DNA from: Terebella lapidaria
Taxonomy: Eukaryota; Annelida; Polychaeta; Terebellida; Terebellidae
NCBI GenBank assembly: GCA_949152475.1
Contig: OX424560.1
Location: forward strand, 5,084,001-5,148,000
Reading direction: 5' to 3'
Length of the DNA: 64,000 bases
Position numbers and translations under genes: made by a program. Under the pieces are notes generated by a model. The model had not been told where the DNA came from. It saw only the letters and a program-made list of their open reading frames with translations, and searched no databases. This document shows, one piece after another, positions 19,226 to 29,489 of the stretch (position 1 is the stretch's first letter; the number at the start of each line of letters is the position of its first letter).

Positions 19226-19844
19226 ATTAAAGTTGTCAAGTGTAATGAGTGAGCAGTTTGTCAAACCGTGTGATCGATTTAATATATTGAACGAACAATT
19301 TATTATATTGAAAAAAGAGAAAAGATTTATTAATTTGAGTGAACAGTTGCCTTTTTTCTCGCCATGTCCTATTAGGGGCAAATTTAAAGTGATATTGGCA
19401 GAAAAAACTAGTTTTTCCAAATCAATCACATGTATGCCTGTGGTCTCAGGAAAATAATTTACAGGATAAACTACATGTATGCTTGATCAGATGGATGAAT
19501 CAAGCATATTACAGTACTAGCAGCCGCCTCTCTTTTGTTTTGTACGCCACTCAAAGTTACCCTTGACCTGGCCTAGTTCGCAGCTCGAACATATACGAAT
19601 AAGCTGGAATTGCATTGCATCAAGGGATACAAAGCACCGAGAGTGGCAGTGATGTAAACAAACTCAAATTATCTCCACCAGAAACTCGCCACGAAATCAA
19701 TTCGAAATGGGCATCTGTTTGGGCATACAAGATTACAAGTGCAGATATATTATGTTTTCTTCGTTCGATCAGAAAGGTATGGCAAAATCCAACGAGACAA
19801 TCAGAGATTGCAGACTCTCGCCCTTCAGATTTAGTCACTAAAAT

Positions 19845-21190
19845 TAGGCGATAATTGAAAGTTTTGGTCTTAAGACCATCGGTGGTACGCCATACCATTG
19901 GGAATTGGCCAAAGAAAAATACAAAAATAGGTTGAAAATTTAATATTGATTAGAACCGGAGTTATAGCCAATTATGTGATTTTCTTTTTTCCGTTGCCAT
20001 GGCAACCGTTTTCACCCGATTTTGGCAAAATTTGAGAGAGACTGAGCCACTACCATAGCACTCCAGACCTATAAATTTGAAATCGATCGGACCGTTTGCC
20101 TTTGAGTTATGAGCGCAGACATTTGCACTGAAACGTCGCAGGCCAAAAATATCCGAAATCGTGACCCCCAATTTTTCGACATCGGGCGATAATGGAGAGT
20201 TTTCGTCGTACGACCATCGATCGTACACTAAACGATCGGGAATTGGCGAAAGAAAAGTACAAAAATAGTTGGAAAAATTAATATCAAGTAGAACCGGAGT
20301 TAGAGCCAATTATGTGATTTTCTTTTTTCCTATGCCATGGCAACCGTTTTTACCCGATTTTGGCAAAATTTGAGAGAGACTGAGCCACTACCATAGCATT
20401 CCAGACCTATAAATTTGAAATCGATCGGACCGTTTGCCTTTGAGTTATGAGCGCAGACATTTGCACTGAAACGTCGCAGGCCAAAAATATCCGAAATCGT
20501 GACCCCCAATTTTTCGACATCGGGCGATAATGGAGAGTTTTCGTCGTACGACCATCGGTCGTACACTAAACGATACGGAATTGGCCAAAGAAAAATACAA
20601 AAATAGTTGGAAAAATTAATATCAAGTAAAACCGGAATTAGAGCCAATTATGTGATTTTCTTTTTTCCGTTGCCATGGCAACCGTTTTCATCCGATTTTG
20701 GCAAAATTTGAAAGGGACTGAGCCACCACCATAGCACTCTTGCCCTATAAATTTCAAATCGACCGTTTGCCTTTGAGTTATGAGCGCAGACATTTGCACT
20801 GAAAGGTCGCTGGCCAAAAAAAATTCGAAACAGTGACCCCCAATTTTTCGACATCAGGCGATAACGGAGAGTTTTGGTCGTACGACCACGGGCCATATAT
20901 CATATGATCAGGAATTGGCCATAGAAAAATACAAAATTAGTTTTAAAAAATTATCTTGATTAGAACCGAAGTTATGGTCAATTATTGATTTTTACATTTT
21001 CCGTTGCCATGGCAACAGTTTTTGTCCGATTTGGCCAGATTCGAGGAGGACCGAGCCACTGAGATACCGCTTCATCTCTATAAGTTTCATGTTGATCGGA
21101 CCATTCTCCTTTGAGTTATGCGCGCGGACAGACAGACAAACAAACAGACAGACATACAAACGGACAGACCCAATTACAATACCCTCTGCC
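19845..21190. repeat. 338-bp tandem array (about 4 units) with X-box-like palindromes
   Basis: Units repeat with a spacing of 338, 338 and 334 bp, measured at the palindrome GTTGCCATGGCAAC (19993-20006, 20669-20682, 21003-21016; mutated at 20331-20344). Units 1-3 are nearly identical and the last is more diverged. The array ends in a GACAGACAGACAAAC-type simple repeat. Similar wording (CTTTGAGTTATGCGCGCGGACAGACAG) occurs in dispersed invertebrate repeats. Confidence 0.88.
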
Positions 21191-21282
21191 CCTATCGGGG
21201 CGAGGGTAATAACTTTGTGCCAATACTACAATACCCTCTGCCCCTATCGGGGCGAGGGTAATAACTTTGTGCCAATATCACT
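21174..21282. repeat. Duplicated hairpin motif CCCTCTGCCCC..GGGGCGAGGG
   Basis: Two tandem copies (about 53 bp apart) of a sequence that contains TGCCCCTATCGGGGCGA, a small stem-loop, then GGGTAATAACTTTGTGCC. It closes the 338-bp array. Confidence 0.75.
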
Positions 21283-21876
21283 TTTTTAAAAATATATTAA
21301 AGCCAATCAATAGAAGCTTAGCAAGAATGGATAACTCCTTTTAATGATTATGGAATTACATTTTAATCAAGACAAAACAAAGACAACATTGCACAGAAAA
21401 AAAAACATGAGAAACACAATATATAAGTTACATATCATTAATATAGTATCTGTAACTTAGAATATGTCACTTGATAAAAACATACTATGAAAAGTAACAA
21501 AAGTTGGACGTTCAGAAATATATTGAATAGGATTCACCAATTGATGGCGTGTATGTCTATGAATATGCATATTAATAATAAATATAGCTCACATTTTAGT
21601 ATAACATAATTCATAACGATAAGAAAGACAACAAACATAAACATGTTAAATTAATAACAGACACTGATACAGACAAGGTTTTAGAGCATTTGTCATACAT
21701 ATGAAAAATTTAATGTTAGTTTAAATATATACTGGCGCGGATCTCAGTGTCGTGTGTACTGTTCACATTGTGTGTAGTGGGGCGCCGAGTGTATTGCGGA
21801 TCCCAGCAATAGACCACTGCTTAGGCGCGAATACCTATATGCGGTGGCGGATCCCAGTGGGATGTGAATTGTCCAC

Positions 21877-24069
21877 TCATGCGCGGATCCCAGTGGGGCG
21901 TTTCCTGGTGCCGCCGTGTTTCATGTTGCACGGCCGTTTACCAGTAGTTGCTTTACGGAAACAATCCGTTGATGTCTCACAGCCCACACTGACGCAGCCC
22001 AAGGACGACACAGGACACTTGCTATAGGTGACGTTCGTTTGCCAGGAGAATCCAAATGTGGCACAAAACAATGATGATGTGGTTCTCCAGGTACATCTCA
22101 GCATAAAAGACATGCTCCTGCAGGCAAAACTGCTCATGTGACTCACCAGGCTGGTCTTGGAGGAAGTTAATGAGGTGAACGGATTCCGGACAATGGTTTT
22201 TGCGTAGTTCGTGCAGCTCTCCAGAGTGTTGAACAACAAGTCCAAACAAACCTGCACGAGATGTTTCGCCAATTTCCTAAGCACAGCTTTCACCGTTCCT
22301 CGAAACTTTTCCACGATTTTATCTATGGCTCCATTGATGGTATTTCTGCTTTCGTACAGCACACTGTCCAATATTTTACGAATGATGGTTTCAATATCTG
22401 TGAAAACTCTGTCAAAAACGTTTAAAATTCTCTTCTGTATCAACATGTACACATTTCCAAAGCAGAACCATAACATACGAGTAGTGGACTTAGTGAGAAA
22501 ACACGGGAATATACTAGTATTGAAGATCATGGCCCCATTACCAAACACCGTGCCTACTGAATCTGTCAGTGCAAAACTAACACTGTCAACGGTAGTGAAT
22601 AAAATGGATTTGCAACCACCAAAGAAAGACGCGAATGCATTGCTCAGAACCGATTGCATACCAATCAACAAATTGGTAAAGGTAGTTCTCAGAAGCTGCG
22701 ACAATCGGCTGAAAACTTGCTCAAAACCTTCAAAAATTACACTGACCAGAAACTGGGCAAAATCTGTCACAACGTCAGTGATCCAGCTCCTGACCGAGTC
22801 GCACTTCGCGTTTCGCGTTTTCTTTCTGTTCCACCACGTGTTCAACATTGTCAAAGCGACTGTTTGAATTTCTGGCAGTATCACATTAATTAAATAGACG
22901 ACTTTTTCTTTTGCTGTCGCAATTAAAGCAGCCAATCCAGAGGCAAGAACAGTTTGCAGTTGGCCAATCAGCACTCGTGTACTATCCGTTAGTGTTGTCC
23001 TGAGAGAGCAGATTAAAGCCTCAAAGTCTGCACGTGCTTCCTCGCGCGTGCTGAGTATTTTCTGTTTGAACCCCGGTAATAAAACGACGTCTATCTGTAG
23101 CATGACATAAGCAAGTCCTGAAGCGATTGATGCTGTCAGTTTCAGCAACAAAACCTTCACCATTGAATCATTAGCAATCCTGTCTCTTATGAGCAGCAAA
23201 CGACTATATCCAACCGCGGCTATTTCCTTGACGATTCGAGAGATGTTATCATGGCAACTGGTGATCATATTCTCCGTACCCAATAGAAGTACTCGTAAAC
23301 TAAACAACACAAATTGATTGGCCACATTCAGACACAGCTGGAAAGCTTGCCACGAGGCCTTTTTGGATAAGTCCAGCATAACGGTCAACATATAGTCCCG
23401 AGTCTTGACTGAGAACTGCTTGCAGTCGTCAAGGACAAGGTACATTAGTCTTCTCACTTGTACTACCAGGATGTCCAGAGTAGAAGCCATGACAACGTTG
23501 AGGCCAGCGATTAGTCCGTCAGTGGAAGTCTTAGTGACCCCTTTACAGCCTTCAGTGAGCTTCGTGGAGGCCTCGTGGAGAACAACGGATAAATCCCGGA
23601 GGAGACTCTCAAAACTCCATGGCGTTATCAAGGAGTGAAGTCTTGTGGATAGGGCCCCGAATCCAGAATTTAGTGATACGTGGATATCTCGGCGGAGCAT
23701 GTGAAGTCCCAAGGACAGTCTGGAGCCAAAATTTAAGAGCACGAGGCGGAGTCCATCGCATAACTGGTTTGATGTTGTCGCTGCGAGCGCATCGACCCGG
23801 GTTATGACCTTCATCTTGACCTCGTTCACCCAAACCTGGATTCCCACATCCATGGTGTGCTGCAAATAGAGCCACGTCGCGCACAGGACAGCGTGGTAGA
23901 GGCGAAGAGCCTGCTCCATGATTCGGACCAGTATGAGACATACTTTCAAGGTGATATTCGCCTTCATTGAACTTCCAAAGCTTTTCAAACATGTTGGACG
24001 GGGGTCCAGATCAGCACTACCTGAACTCCAATCAACATCCAATCGTTGTACGTTGCTTGAACGTCTCAT
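21877..24069 (-). CDS. Orphan intronless 730-residue amphipathic-helix protein
   Basis: I do not recognise this protein. One uninterrupted frame of 730 codons runs through a repeat-rich, AT-rich neighbourhood, which is far too long to be chance. From about residue 35 to 640 almost every stretch reads as amphipathic or hydrophobic alpha helix: leucine, valine and isoleucine alternating with single charged residues, few prolines, and phrases such as GLIAGLNVVMASTLDILV, VLASGLAALIATAKEKV and LLIGMQSVLSNAFASFFGG. Segments of this kind recur along the chain, resembling apolipoprotein, perilipin or tape-measure-like composition, but no family motif supports any of these. The last ~90 residues are rich in Ser, Cys and Arg and look different, so the end may be a diverged tail. 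The start has A at -3. No splice sites are needed. An antisense frame of about 218 codons at 22211-22867 is a shadow. Function unknown. Confidence 0.7.
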   Translation of the reverse strand: MRRSSNVQRLDVDWSSGSADLDPRPTCLKSFGSSMKANITLKVCLILVRIMEQALRLYHAVLCATWLYLQHTMDVGIQVWVNEVKMKVITRVDALAATTSNQLCDGLRLVLLNFGSRLSLGLHMLRRDIHVSLNSGFGALSTRLHSLITPWSFESLLRDLSVVLHEASTKLTEGCKGVTKTSTDGLIAGLNVVMASTLDILVVQVRRLMYLVLDDCKQFSVKTRDYMLTVMLDLSKKASWQAFQLCLNVANQFVLFSLRVLLLGTENMITSCHDNISRIVKEIAAVGYSRLLLIRDRIANDSMVKVLLLKLTASIASGLAYVMLQIDVVLLPGFKQKILSTREEARADFEALICSLRTTLTDSTRVLIGQLQTVLASGLAALIATAKEKVVYLINVILPEIQTVALTMLNTWWNRKKTRNAKCDSVRSWITDVVTDFAQFLVSVIFEGFEQVFSRLSQLLRTTFTNLLIGMQSVLSNAFASFFGGCKSILFTTVDSVSFALTDSVGTVFGNGAMIFNTSIFPCFLTKSTTRMLWFCFGNVYMLIQKRILNVFDRVFTDIETIIRKILDSVLYESRNTINGAIDKIVEKFRGTVKAVLRKLAKHLVQVCLDLLFNTLESCTNYAKTIVRNPFTSLTSSKTSLVSHMSSFACRSMSFMLRCTWRTTSSLFCATFGFSWQTNVTYSKCPVSSLGCVSVGCETSTDCFRKATTGKRPCNMKHGGTRKRPTGIRA

Positions 24070-26556
24070 CTTGGGTCAAAACTTCTCTGATATAAACCCG
24101 GTGAAAAGGTCGCGGCACAACTCCTATCACGGACCCAATAGAGGCAATGAATGCTTTATAACTAGTACATTATTCCCAATCATCATAGTTTCTGAAGCCA
24201 GACGAAGCATTTGATTGCTCATGAAAACGGGTTCAGATGGATATTGTCCAATCATCCATGAATGTCATGGGTTCCAACTTCAAATCTCTTGCACTGAGGA
24301 TACATTACGTTGCCGACAATAGGAGCCGTCATAATCGGCTTACTATTTTGCTGATGGATTACTACTAGATCTAGTGTCAGGTTTATATCAAATCCTTTGA
24401 CTCGATATAATAATGATATGATTGCCAAATCACAACATCTGGGCAGAAGTGTGGTATGTACATGTACATATAGCACGTGCGACTGGAACATATGCCTACC
24501 CCCACGTACACGAAGTCACTTGTTCGGCACGCCGCTCACAACCCCCTCCGATAGTGAAAAGTCAATTCACTGTGTAGTTCAGCAAGGTATATAACCAGCA
24601 AAACTGATCACATAAACATCACTACGCGACCACGTTAGGATCGAGTGACGCAATCTGCTGTATGAGTAGACCATGAATCTCCAGAGAGAGACAAAAAACA
24701 CTTCGTAGATCACACGTTCATCATTTGTTTTTGCTTTGTTCCACTTTTATACGTCTGAGTCACCAATGTACGATAGGCAAAGGACGAGGCCATCAGTATA
24801 TCTGTGAGATGCTTGTTGTTGCTCCTGTTCAGATAAACTCGTCTGTGATTGTCTACCGTTACACGTCACATACATCTGTTGTAATCCAACGGCAGAACGA
24901 CATTAAAGTCACCACTTTCCAAAGCGAACAATGACAGTGAATCATGGTTTACCAAATTAATGTTGACGTTCCAGAGTTGATGCGTTTAGTTGAAGTTTGT
25001 GGAGCATCAATTACACAGTTCCTGATTCCGTTGTTATAGGCCTACCATTGGTAGCCTCCTAGATATGTACTGCATGTACACCCACGGATTGTTTTGCATT
25101 CCATGTAACCTTTGATATCATCTAGAGGGTATGTCAGTTTATGCCTAAATCCACATTCAACACAGACGCACGTAATACTGACTTGCATAGGCAGATTCCC
25201 ATATATCTAGGACGGTTTCTTGCGCCATGTAGGTTCCAAAAATATGCATGAGATTCAATTTGTTTATACACGTAGCACATGCCTGCTTTCTGGCCACACG
25301 TGATCTACTATACAAATGATTCCAAAAATAGGATATTCTGATTATCAATCGATCGATTGACCGATCGACCGGGTGCACTGACCAATCATCATAAGAGCCA
25401 CATGGACAGTCGATTCAGCCTGGCCGAGGTTATGCAATGACCGCGCCTTGTTTGTAGCGCCGGCTGCACGCACACAGCACGCGCTGTTGTCTGCTGCCTG
25501 CACGTGCTGCACGTTGTCGATAGTATTTTGGTTGCCATAGGCACTGCGGTGGGGGATAGGGAGGGCGGGTCTTCACTGAAAGGTTTAGTTGCCATGGTAA
25601 TTCTACATATGATAGTTCCGTGTTGGCGGGAGCAGGGTAGGCCCGTAGACATGTAATATTATAATACCGTGATTGATAATAGGCTCGAATTTATATTTAC
25701 AACGTGGGTAATAACGCGAATTTGCACTGTTCAGCAGGGAATCAATCAAAATTCACTATATGAAAACCATTTCCTAGTGGTAGTGGCGGTCGAGGGCGCG
25801 AATTCTAGGCCTCCCGCTATAATAGCTTCCCTGCTCCAAGAACCACCGCTCATATCCACTGGTCCTCGCTGTTATAGAACCAAGTCAAAGTTGGCCGAGT
25901 AGAGCTATAGTGATGTGGATCTAGGCGTTTGCCTACTGATGTATGGGGGCATTTGCAAATAAGAAAGATTGGCCTACATTTGATCTACATCTACAAATGA
26001 AGATCCTGAACCACACAGAGGAATTTACCATGCCAATATTTGTATGAAAATATGAGCTTAAAATATTGCTCAATAATCATGGCTGCTCGACCATGCCTTG
26101 ATTGGAGAGATCAAGGCCGGTCATCAAAATTGACCTAGGCCTTGGTACGAACTGGTTGGGGTATCGGTATAGACCCTATGGGCTGGTGCCTAACGATGTC
26201 AAACCGAGCGTTTGTTTTATAGATCCAGGCATATCCCACTTAAAGTAGCCCGCTCCAAAAAGTGAGGGGAGGGGGTCAAAGAGTTTTTTAAAACAAATAC
26301 CTGTATCAACACAATCTAGAGGTTTCAAAATGACATATTTTATATGTTCAGCATTCTGACACTGAAACGAAAATAGGGGGGGGGGGGGGGTATCACCGTA
26401 TCCGTTCGCATGGAAAACACGATTCAAGATGTGAATATGTACAAAAATATGTGCAAAAATGTCATAATTGATGTCATTTTAGGTAAATGTTTGTGATTTT
26501 GATCGAATATGTAGAAGAAACGAGCACGGTGACCCCCTATTTTCTTTTCAGTACTA
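24070..26556. other. Gene-free stretch
   Basis: No gene recognised. It holds a CpG-containing block at about 25430-25600, a short CGAT-rich run at 25346-25372 and a G-run at about 26379-26390. The part next to 24070 should hold the promoter of the orphan gene, but I see no clear core element for the minus strand. Confidence 0.45.
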
Positions 26557-27126
26557 TACTCTGATTTTTCTAACTCGTTTACACAGTTTTTCACTGATAT
26601 TTTCGCGATGCTAAATGCTATCGTTCTATAACTTGGCATACTTCACCTGAGAGTCAAGCGGCAATTCCCTACCAAATTTGAGACTTCTATCCCGAAAATT
26701 GAAAAAGATGGCAATCTACCTCAATGTTAAATTTAGCCCTGTCATTTGATTTCTGGGTCCGCACACAATTTTGTGCATTTGCTCAGTTTTGTAGTGGTGT
26801 AATCTTTCAAAATCAGCATGTATGTGTAGCTTTCACCCCCAATGTGTCTTTTGGTCTAAAATTACAACAATACTCCGATTCCTGATAATTGTTAACAGGA
26901 TCAAATCCTCGAATAAGCTCACGATTCTCGAGATCCCGTTTTCGGCTGAAATTTAACATTGGGGTAGATTGCCAACTTCTTCAATTATTGCGATAGAAGT
27001 CTGAAATTTGGTACAAAATTGCCGTTTGTCTTCGAAGTGAAGTATGCCAAGTTACAGAACGATACCATTTTGCATCGCAAAGATATCGTCAAAAACTGGT
27101 GTAAACAAGTTAGAAAAATCAGAGTA
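26557..27126. mobile_element. 570-bp fold-back MITE, copy 1
   Basis: Arms of about 180 bp, with ends TACTCTGATTTTTCTAAC and its inverse, flanked by TA on both sides. A second copy is at 51271-51838, with the same arms but the centre in the opposite orientation. No coding capacity. Confidence 0.88.
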
Positions 27127-27402
27127 TAGGATGCTGAACAGTTACTCTATAAAATAGGTCATTTTGAAGAGATAATATTCAAGAAGTGACTTTCAAATTG
27201 CGACTCTTCGTTACCTCAATATTTGTAGCGGACTACGTTAATCATAAACGTAGATTGCATTGCATTGTATTTGCCATGCAGTGGTCGATTGAACGCTGTG
27301 TTGAAAATAAAGAAACCCCTCAAGACATGGTTGCATCCGTTCCTCGGGGTTTCTATATTTCACAGTGCACAATCGGTTCGCAGAACTTGCACACATGATG
27401 CA

Positions 27403-27615
27403 GGGGCGGATCCAGGAATTTAAGCGAGGGGTGGAGGGGTGGGAGGATGGCGGGGCAAAGGCAAAGCACTCGGAAGTTAGGCTATTGTGGTCGGGGTGTG
27501 AGATCCGCTGAAGGGCCCCAGAAGCCAGAGCTTTTTACGTCATAGCACTCTAACTACCAGTTTTCGAACAAATTTCGAAAGGCAGAGCCCCTCCACCCCC
27601 CCCCCCCCCCCCCCC
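27403..27615. mobile_element. Fragment of the CAGGGGCGGATCC hAT-like family
   Basis: It begins CAGGGGCGGATCCAGGAATT, almost the same as the end of the element at 16164-17835, and contains the same GAAGGGCCCCAGAAGCCAGA block. It breaks off in a C-run at about 27595-27615. No right end is seen. Confidence 0.75.
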
Positions 27616-28021
27616 ACCCCCGCCGGTCCGCATGCGTGGCGTGAACCATTTCTGCAAGCAGGAGGACGTTGAGTTCAATTTAGCCTCTTTAAGGAAGAGG
27701 TGTGATTTTGTGTGATAGCGGAATGTGTTAGGGGAAAATCTTGCAATATGCCGGATGAATTGACGGACAGAAGTACCGGAGCAGTCTGTACGCCATTTAT
27801 TAAGGAAGGTTCCAGGGTCCCAGGGAGTTGATGCAGCCTCCTCCCTCGGGAACTGGGTACCTGTGTCTAGCTCGCCCAAGACTAACTCCCATAGACAACG
27901 GCTTGAGATGCCGTCCAGGAGTTCCCATCTTGGTTTTTGCGTTCAGGCAGAACTATGGTAAAACATTCTACACGTGTTCAAGGTCACAAATATCACTGAT
28001 ATCGCTCAATGAAACGACAAT
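27616..28021. other. Gene-free stretch with one unassigned minus-strand frame
   Basis: A minus-strand open frame of about 80 codons (27625-27879) reads like protein (TPWDPGTFLNKW, SPNTFRYHTKSH) but matches nothing I know and lacks clear splice sites. It could be a decayed gene or transposon remnant. Confidence 0.3.
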
Positions 28022-28027
28022 TTTATT
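28022..28027 (-). terminator. Candidate poly(A) signal for the alcohol dehydrogenase
   Basis: AATAAA on the minus strand about 135 nt after the dehydrogenase stop codon, a typical distance. Confidence 0.45.
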
Positions 28028-28161
28028 AAAATATACATCATAATTTCCATTTTCAAACATCTCATCAATAATAATAATGTCAGCACAATTGAAATCGATT
28101 CATTTGAGTATTCGTATACATATTCGTATACGTGTATACATGATATGTCTCTTTATCAGAA

Positions 28162-29483
28162 TCATTTTGTGAAATTGAGAATAGCACGGCCCTTGATCTG
28201 GCTGGCTCGTAATTTGTCTAGAGCCTCGTTGACTTCAGACAGAGTGAAGAACTGGATGGGAGGCAGCGTACTGATGTTCTGTACGGCGAACAGGTCGACA
28301 AGATCCTTGAGCATGGACTGGGACCCGACCCTCATTCCCTGGACCGACACACTGCGGGAGATGATCGACGGCAGGGACGCGTGAAGGACTCCACCATGGA
28401 GTCCCACCAGTATCAAGGTCCCGCCGTGGTGCAGACACCTGAGGGCAATGTCACTCGTCCTGGAGCTCCCGACAAAGTCAATCACGGCATCCATTTTGTT
28501 GTATCCGGACAGCGTCGTCTCTGATGCTATTTTCTCGGGGGAATCCTCACTCGACCACAGTATAGCATCGTCAGCACCCACATTGGAAACTTCCGTGAGT
28601 TTCTCGTGGTTGATATCAGCCACGATAATCTTGACATTTTTGTCACAGAAGAGAGCTTTCTCGATGATTATGGTCCAGAAACCCAAGCCACCGGCCCCCA
28701 CTACCAACAAGTTGGCCACCCCTCGCATCCTGACGGCACTGTCGAGCACCGGCTTGGCTCGGATCAGCGTGTGGTAAGCACACAGCACCGAGCATGGCAG
28801 CATGCAGCCAATTTCTGGCGGGATGGACGATGGGAGCTTGATGGCCAGGTCCCAGCTCGGGATGGGGACGTGTGTGGCATAACCCCCAGCCTTACCATTA
28901 GCACCTATGTCAGTCAGACCACCAGGGTTATTGCCACAGAGTTGGCTGTTGCCATTACTACAGACCTCACAGGCACGGCAGCCCATCCACGGGTAGACTA
29001 CCACCGTGTCTCCCTCCTTGATAGAACAACGTGCTGGGACCTTAGATCCCTTAGCCAACACTTCTCCACAGATCTCGTGGCCCAGTATAATTCCTGCATA
29101 CGTGGTACCTGGAAAAAAAACATGTTGTCGAACTGAACAGCCTGAATCGTGTAATTCACTCAATAAAAAGAATCTAAATTTAGATAACGCTTTAGGTACT
29201 TCATACACCGATTTCAATGTAAATTTAACGGTGTAGTCACCGTACTGTTAAGATTTACTGATGAAGGAGTATGATGTAAAGGGAGCCACTGACCTGGGAC
29301 GTCCCGGTACCTGAAAGTCTGTCCGTCCCCGAGGTCCATCTCATCGTCGATGGAGTGAATGTCTGAGTGACAGATGCCGGTGTACAGCGTCCTGAGCACT
29401 AGACCCTCCTCAGGGACGGCCGGGATGGGCCGAGACTCCAGCACCAGCGGACTGAAAGCTTCCTTGATCACCGCACACTGCAT
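28162..29483 (-). CDS. Zinc-type medium-chain alcohol dehydrogenase
   Basis: Two coding exons, 29294-29483 and 28162-29108, join in phase 1 to encode 378 residues, the normal length for this family. It should oxidise an alcohol or reduce an aldehyde with NAD(H) in the cytosol. Catalytic zinc ligands are C38 (GICHSD), H73 (GHE) and C169 (MLPCS). The structural zinc cluster is C107, C110, C113 and C121. The Rossmann motif GAGGLG is at 201-206, and D228 at the end of the second strand favours NAD over NADP. The first exon is preceded by a good acceptor (ttgttccag, exon side 29489), so a 5' UTR exon probably lies upstream. The ATG is the first in that exon. The substrate cannot be told from the sequence. 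It resembles bacterial and invertebrate alcohol-preferring dehydrogenases rather than classical vertebrate ADH1. Confidence 0.92.
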
Positions 29484-29489
29484 GGCTGC

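Larger units (their letters stand above)
15736..19710. repeat. Tandem duplication of a ~1.16-kb unit, first copy interrupted
   Basis: Unit 1 runs from about 15736 to 18570 and unit 2 from about 18570 to 19710. After removal of the 1672-bp insertion at 16164-17835, the period is about 1163 bp. The copies share long near-identical blocks, such as 15736-16160 with 18572-18995 and 17836-18570 with 18997-19710. Each unit holds a 21-bp minisatellite (about 17860-18085 and 19020-19225). No gene is recognised inside. Confidence 0.85.

Noticed and set aside
22211-22867. 218-codon plus-strand ORF
   Set aside because: It is antisense to the 730-codon orphan frame and has no better coding character.
24091-24096. 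TATAAA as a TATA box for the orphan gene
   Set aside because: It reads TATAAA on the plus strand, whereas the gene is on the minus strand.
27550-27879. 109-codon minus-strand ORF ending in a glycine run
   Set aside because: The glycine run is the C-homopolymer; the rest is protein-like but unmatched, without splice sites or conservation that I can see.
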